Shown piece after piece: positions 60,257-64,000 of a DNA stretch of 64,000 nucleotides. The translations under genes and the position numbers were made by a program. The notes under the pieces are model-generated. The model made no database searches and was not told the origin of the DNA. It worked only from the letters and a program-made list of their open reading frames with translations. Where the stretch lies: contig CATJUX010000043.1 in the NCBI GenBank assembly GCA_949743895.1, forward strand, positions 10,210 to 74,209, read 5' to 3'. Numbering within the stretch: the stretch's first letter is position 1; every line of letters begins with the position of its first letter. Source of the stretch: JANFXS01 sp022791155. Its GTDB lineage: Bacteria > Bacillota > Clostridia > Lachnospirales > Anaerotignaceae.

Positions 60257-61063
60257 ATGAAAAATGTTTTAACAATAGCCGGAAGCGACTCATGCGGTGG
60301 TGCCGGCATACAGGCTGACATCAAAACATTCAGCGCCCATGGAACATACGGCATGAGCGTGATAACAGCCGTAACTGTTCAAAACACAGTTGGCGTTTTT
60401 GGCTGTCAGGACATTTCACCTGATATAATAGCCGGACAAATCGATGCTCTGTTCACCGACATAGAAATAAGCGCTGTGAAAGTTGGCATGGTCAGCCAAA
60501 CAGAAACAATTGTCACAATAGCCAAAAAACTTGAACAATATTCTCCAAAAAATATAGTTGTCGATCCTGTCATGATTTCAAAAAGCGGCTTCGATCTTCT
60601 CAAGCCCGAAGCGAAAAACGCTCTTATCAATCACCTCATACCATTGGCAACTGTGCTCACACCAAACCTCCCTGAAGCCGAAGCCATAACCGGCATGAAA
60701 ATTGACACAATAGAATCAATGAAAGTCGCCGCAGAAAAAATATATTCAATGGGCGCTCGAAACATATTCATCAAAGGCGGACATCTTGACAACGACGCCA
60801 CTGATGTCCTTTTTGACGGAAAAGAAATGACAATCATGCCTGGCAAACGTTTCAACACAAAAAACACCCATGGCACAGGCTGCACAATTTCGTCAGCAAT
60901 CGCGGCCAATCTTGCCAACGGCATGAATGTTCAAAACGCTGTCAAAAAAGCAAAAGAATATATATCAACAGCAATTGAACATTCATTTTCTATAGGAAAA
61001 GGAGTTGGCCCAACAAACCACTTTTATACATTGTATAAAAAGGCTGGTATGCTCAATGAATGA
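60257..61063 (+). CDS. thiD: Hydroxymethylpyrimidine/phosphomethylpyrimidine kinase
   Basis: 268-aa ribokinase-fold kinase that phosphorylates HMP and HMP-P. TIAGSDSCGGAGIQADIKTF at the N-terminus, VDPVMISKSGFDLL in the middle and the anion-hole NTHGTGCTISSAIAANL near the C-terminus. GGAGGGG precedes the ATG. The end overlaps thiM by eight bases. Confidence 0.96.
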   Translation: MKNVLTIAGSDSCGGAGIQADIKTFSAHGTYGMSVITAVTVQNTVGVFGCQDISPDIIAGQIDALFTDIEISAVKVGMVSQTETIVTIAKKLEQYSPKNIVVDPVMISKSGFDLLKPEAKNALINHLIPLATVLTPNLPEAEAITGMKIDTIESMKVAAEKIYSMGARNIFIKGGHLDNDATDVLFDGKEMTIMPGKRFNTKNTHGTGCTISSAIAANLANGMNVQNAVKKAKEYISTAIEHSFSIGKGVGPTNHFYTLYKKAGMLNE

Positions 61064-61859
61064 ATTTGTTGAAAAGCTCAAAACAAATCTTAAAAAAATC
61101 AGGCTTGAAAGCCCAATAATACACCACATAACAAATGCTGTCACAATCAACGACTGCGCCAACGTAACAGCTTCCTTGAAAGCTTCTCCAGTCATGGCAT
61201 ATTTTGAAAAAGAAGTTGCTGAAATAACTTCAGCTTCAAATGCGCTTGTGCTTAATTTTGGAACGCCTGATGAAACGCGCTTCAAATCTGCCACAATATC
61301 AGGCATAGCCGCCAACAAAAAGGGGATCCCCATAGTCATTGATCCCGTTGGCGTTGGGGCATCAAAATTCAGGCACAAAAGCACAAAAGAAATGCTTTGC
61401 CTTGTAAAGCCTTCCATAATAAAGGGCAACACTGCTGAAATCAAAGCCCTTGCCGGAATTGGCAACAAAAATAACAGATGCATTGATTCCTCCGAAACAG
61501 AAATTGACATTGAAACACTGAAGGATTTCTCACTGAGGCTGAATGCAGTTATTGCTGTGACTGGCAAAAGAGATTTAATAACTGATGGAAGCCGGACTGC
61601 TTTCATTGAAAGGGGAACTCCAATGTTCACACATATAAGCGGAGCTGGATGCATGGCTTCCTCGGTTATTGGAACGTTTTCAGCCGTTGAAAAAGATTTT
61701 TTTGAAGCCGCTGTGCAGTCATTATATGCCGTCAATATATGTGGCGAAAGAGCTGCCGCTGTCTCAAACGGGCCTGCAGATTTCAAAATGAACTTCATAA
61801 ATTTTTTATATTGCCTTGAAAAAAGTGAAATTGAGAAAGAAGGCGTGTTCTTTGAATAG
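61056..61859 (+). CDS. thiM: Hydroxyethylthiazole kinase
   Basis: 267-aa kinase that phosphorylates the thiazole moiety. PIIHHITNAVTINDCANVT, LVLNFGTPDE, VIDPVGVGASKFR, VAVTGKRDLITDG and THISGAGCMASSVIG are family motifs. The ATG at 61056 overlaps the end of thiD (ATGAATGA), so translation is coupled; a 17-residue longer reading is rejected. Confidence 0.95.
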   Translation: MNEFVEKLKTNLKKIRLESPIIHHITNAVTINDCANVTASLKASPVMAYFEKEVAEITSASNALVLNFGTPDETRFKSATISGIAANKKGIPIVIDPVGVGASKFRHKSTKEMLCLVKPSIIKGNTAEIKALAGIGNKNNRCIDSSETEIDIETLKDFSLRLNAVIAVTGKRDLITDGSRTAFIERGTPMFTHISGAGCMASSVIGTFSAVEKDFFEAAVQSLYAVNICGERAAAVSNGPADFKMNFINFLYCLEKSEIEKEGVFFE

Positions 61860-62478
61860 AAACGATTTGAAAGTATATCTGATAACTGACAACAACGCTT
61901 TGAACGGGCGTGATTTTTTCGAAACAATTGAAGATGCCTTAGAAAATGGCGTCACAATGGTTCAGCTTAGAGAAAAGAATTTGTCAGCTGCTGATTTTTT
62001 GAAAAAGGCTAACAAGCTAAAAAAATTGACAGACAAATATAACGTTCCGCTTATAATAAATGACAGGGTTGACATCGCTTTCGACTGTGGCGCCGCCGGG
62101 CTCCACATCGGTCAAAATGACATATCTGTGCGCGACGGCCGCCGCATTATACGCCGTGACATGAACAAAATCCTTGGCGTCACTGCCAACACTGTTCCTT
62201 TGGCATTGGAAGCCGAAAAGCTTGGAGCAGATTACATAGGCGCTGGGGCAATTTTTGCCACATCAACAAAATCGGGCGCAAAACACATTTCTGTGGATGA
62301 ACTGAGAGAAATCGCCAAAAGCGTTTCCATTCCTGTGGTTGCCATAGGCGGAATAACAGCTCAAAACGCGCATGTCTTGGAAGGCACCAAAATTGCTGGC
62401 GTGGCTGTTTCAAGCGGAATTATGAGGGCAGAGAATATAGGCGATGTTGTGAAAACGCTCAAAGCTTTAGAGCTGTAA
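61852..62478 (+). CDS. thiE: Thiamine-phosphate synthase
   Basis: 208-aa TIM-barrel enzyme joining HMP-PP and thiazole phosphate. It has LENGVTMVQLREKNLSA, VPLIINDRVDIAFDCGAAG, the phosphate-binding VVAIGGITAQN and LHIGQNDISV. The TTG start at 61852 lies behind AGAAGGCG and overlaps the thiM stop by eight bases. It completes a salvage pathway; no de novo gene (thiC, thiH) is present here. Confidence 0.95.
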   Translation: MNRNDLKVYLITDNNALNGRDFFETIEDALENGVTMVQLREKNLSAADFLKKANKLKKLTDKYNVPLIINDRVDIAFDCGAAGLHIGQNDISVRDGRRIIRRDMNKILGVTANTVPLALEAEKLGADYIGAGAIFATSTKSGAKHISVDELREIAKSVSIPVVAIGGITAQNAHVLEGTKIAGVAVSSGIMRAENIGDVVKTLKALEL

Positions 62479-62896
62479 ATTTGTTGTCAAGCAGTTTTCA
62501 AACAAATTCGATTCATTTGTTTTTAGCCCCAAAACGCACTCTCTGCAAAGAAAATTTTTCTTCTGCTGTGTACAAACACATTGAGTTTTTCAACTTTGTA
62601 TTTTCAAAAAATATATAACGTTTATATTCCAAATGAATATATGTCTATAAAAATTCAGCAAATTTTCGCCCTGAAAAGCAAAAAATTCATGTAGATTTAG
62701 ATTTATGTTTTTGAACTGCAAAACAAATATATTCAGCATTTCAATTTGTTCGATCAAAACAATCATTATAGCAATATTTTCTATTTGAAAACAGTCTGAA
62801 AGCAAACTGTTCACACATTTCACAAAATGATATGTATGTTTCACTGCACCAGACAAAAACGGCACACAAATCTATTTTTTTCATGGAGGTTCAATC
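62479..62896. other. Intergenic region, 418 bp
   Basis: AT-rich spacer between thiE and the LysR gene. A likely terminator lies at its left end; the rest shows no supported gene. Confidence 0.55.
62498..62525 (+). terminator. Probable terminator of the thi operon
   Basis: AACAAAT (62501-62507) and ATTTGTT (62515-62521) followed by a short T-run. Confidence 0.5.
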
Positions 62897-63784
62897 ATGG
62901 ATAGCAACATACCTCTTGATTTATACAAGGTGTTTTGCTGCGTTGTCAAATCTGGAAATATGTCAGCCGCCGCAAGAGAACTTTTTATATCACAGCCTGC
63001 CGTCAGCATTTCCATCCGTCAGCTTGAGGAACGCATTGGAGCGCCACTTTTAATACGCACAGCAAAAGGCATACGCCCCACTCCCGAAGGCTCTGTTTTA
63101 TATGAATATATCGATCAGGCGCTCACACTGATCAAAACAGGCGAAAACAAATATATGGAAATGATAAATCTTAAAACCGGCGAGATAAAAATCGGCGCCA
63201 GCGACACTGTTATATCAAATTTGTTAATGCCATATCTTGAAAAATTTAACACAGAAAACCCACAAATAAACATAAAAGTGACAAACAAAACCACATATGA
63301 GTCGCTTAAGCTCCTCAAAAGTGGCGTTGTTGACATATGTTTCATAAATCTTCCAATTGAAGACGATTGCGATCTCATTGTTCTTCCTTTCAAAACAATA
63401 CACGACTGTCTTGTTGGCGGTTCTGGATACAAAAGTCTGTCAGAAAGTGGCATAAACATAAAAAGCCTTGAAAACTATCCGCTGCTTTTGCTTGAGGATT
63501 TAAGCAATTCGAGAAGATTCCTTGACAAATTTGCCAAAAGCAATGGTGTCATGCTAAAGCCGATTATAGAACTCGCCTCAAGCGATCTTCTTCTTGAGTT
63601 TGCCAAAATAAACCTCGGCCTCACATTTGCCATAAAGGAATTTACAAATGGCATGATTGACGGCATACATCTTTTTGAGATACCTGTCACGCCTCCAATC
63701 CCTGAAAGAAGCATAGGTCTTGTCAGGCTTAAAAACGTTGCTCTTTCATATGCAGCCAAAAAATTTTCCGATATGTTTATATAG
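62897..63784 (+). CDS. LysR-family transcriptional regulator
   Basis: 295-aa regulator. N-terminal winged helix-turn-helix (LYKVFCCVVKSGNMSAAARE, LFISQPAVSISIRQLEERIG, then RPTPEGSVLYEY), linker helix, then a periplasmic-binding-protein-like effector domain (IKIGASDTVISNLLMPYLEK, DCLVGGSGYKSL). TGGAGG precedes the ATG. LysR genes usually control a neighbour; the target and ligand are probably to the right of the window and cannot be named. Confidence 0.93.
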   Translation: MDSNIPLDLYKVFCCVVKSGNMSAAARELFISQPAVSISIRQLEERIGAPLLIRTAKGIRPTPEGSVLYEYIDQALTLIKTGENKYMEMINLKTGEIKIGASDTVISNLLMPYLEKFNTENPQINIKVTNKTTYESLKLLKSGVVDICFINLPIEDDCDLIVLPFKTIHDCLVGGSGYKSLSESGINIKSLENYPLLLLEDLSNSRRFLDKFAKSNGVMLKPIIELASSDLLLEFAKINLGLTFAIKEFTNGMIDGIHLFEIPVTPPIPERSIGLVRLKNVALSYAAKKFSDMFI

Positions 63785-63832
63785 TTTGTTTTTGTGGATC
63801 TTTTCAAAGACACAAAAATCAATCATAAACAG

Positions 63833-63858
63833 AATTCTCATGAAAAATTCTCATGAAA
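63833..63858. repeat. 13-bp tandem direct repeat
   Basis: AATTCTCATGAAA occurs twice head to tail, 49 bp after the LysR stop; purpose unknown. Confidence 0.7.
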
Positions 63859-64000
63859 CAAAAATTTCTTTAAGCAACGCGATTTTTGTTGTTTTTGCCC
63901 ATTTAAGTTAAAAATTTTTATAAAAGCATAGATTTTCAAATTTATGCCAAATGGTCTTTTAGCTTTTTGAAAATTCCCAATAGCGTTAAACATTAACAAA

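Noticed and set aside
60983..61927. 314-codon frame opposite thiD/thiM/thiE
   Set aside because: Antisense shadow; the sense genes have full motif support.

Overview
The window reads as chromosomal DNA of an anaerobic, spore-forming, AT-rich Clostridia (Lachnospiraceae-like). The spore germination protease gpr and sporulation sigma factor sigK show a spore former. SLH-domain protein, FabK in place of FabI, T-box, L20-leader and TPP controls, and RNase Y are all Firmicutes traits. The 2-hydroxyacyl-CoA dehydratase operon resembles lactoyl-CoA dehydratase of Clostridium (Anaerotignum) propionicum, as far as I can judge from memory. Genus assignment is inference.

Layout. 1-985: 5' part of an SLH/CAP-associated surface protein on the minus strand. 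1578-9374: housekeeping block (rny, gpr, sigK, rpsT, rplT, rpmI, infC, thrS) with an L20-type leader and a threonine T-box. 9556-12434: flavodoxin, PHP histidinol-phosphatase and a MATE exporter. 12551-22864: complete type II fatty-acid operon on the minus strand, in the order fabT-fabH-acpP-fabK-fabD-fabG-fabF-accB-fabZ-accC-accD-accA, with a FabT-like palindrome at the fabT promoter and a better one before a divergent FabK-like oxidoreductase (23025). 24309-28515: ABC cassette (ATPase, large CARDB-type membrane-anchored protein, MacB-like permease). 28814-30010: apgM.

30011-30559: a 549-bp intergenic region rich in inverted repeats, with an orphan minus-strand terminator (possible small RNA), a promoter and a Rex-like box. 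It precedes a dehydratase activator, two dehydratase subunits and a family I CoA-transferase (30560-35216), probably a reductive branch of amino-acid or lactate fermentation that disposes of electrons. 35572-37749: a lipoprotein and a small decayed patch containing a Rpn-family nuclease remnant and a gene remnant with a 22-bp tandem duplication.

38048-50259: greA-lysS, an unrecognised Rossmann-like protein, a TolC-like protein with a stalk-domain protein, DnaI-like and DnaD-like replication proteins, and the tagO/wecA-upp-rpiB-ywlE-tsaC-SEC-C cluster. 50441-59382: USP protein, pyrG, lipoprotein cyclophilin, murG, rmuC, plsC, tRNA-Val and tRNA-Asp, and an alanine symporter. 59549-62525: TPP riboswitch and thiW-thiD-thiM-thiE thiamine salvage operon. 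62897-63784: LysR regulator.

Nearly everything is core genome. The less ordinary material lies in 30011-35216, the TolC-like/stalk pair, the ABC-CARDB cassette and the FabT circuit. No CRISPR array, prophage or intact insertion sequence was seen.
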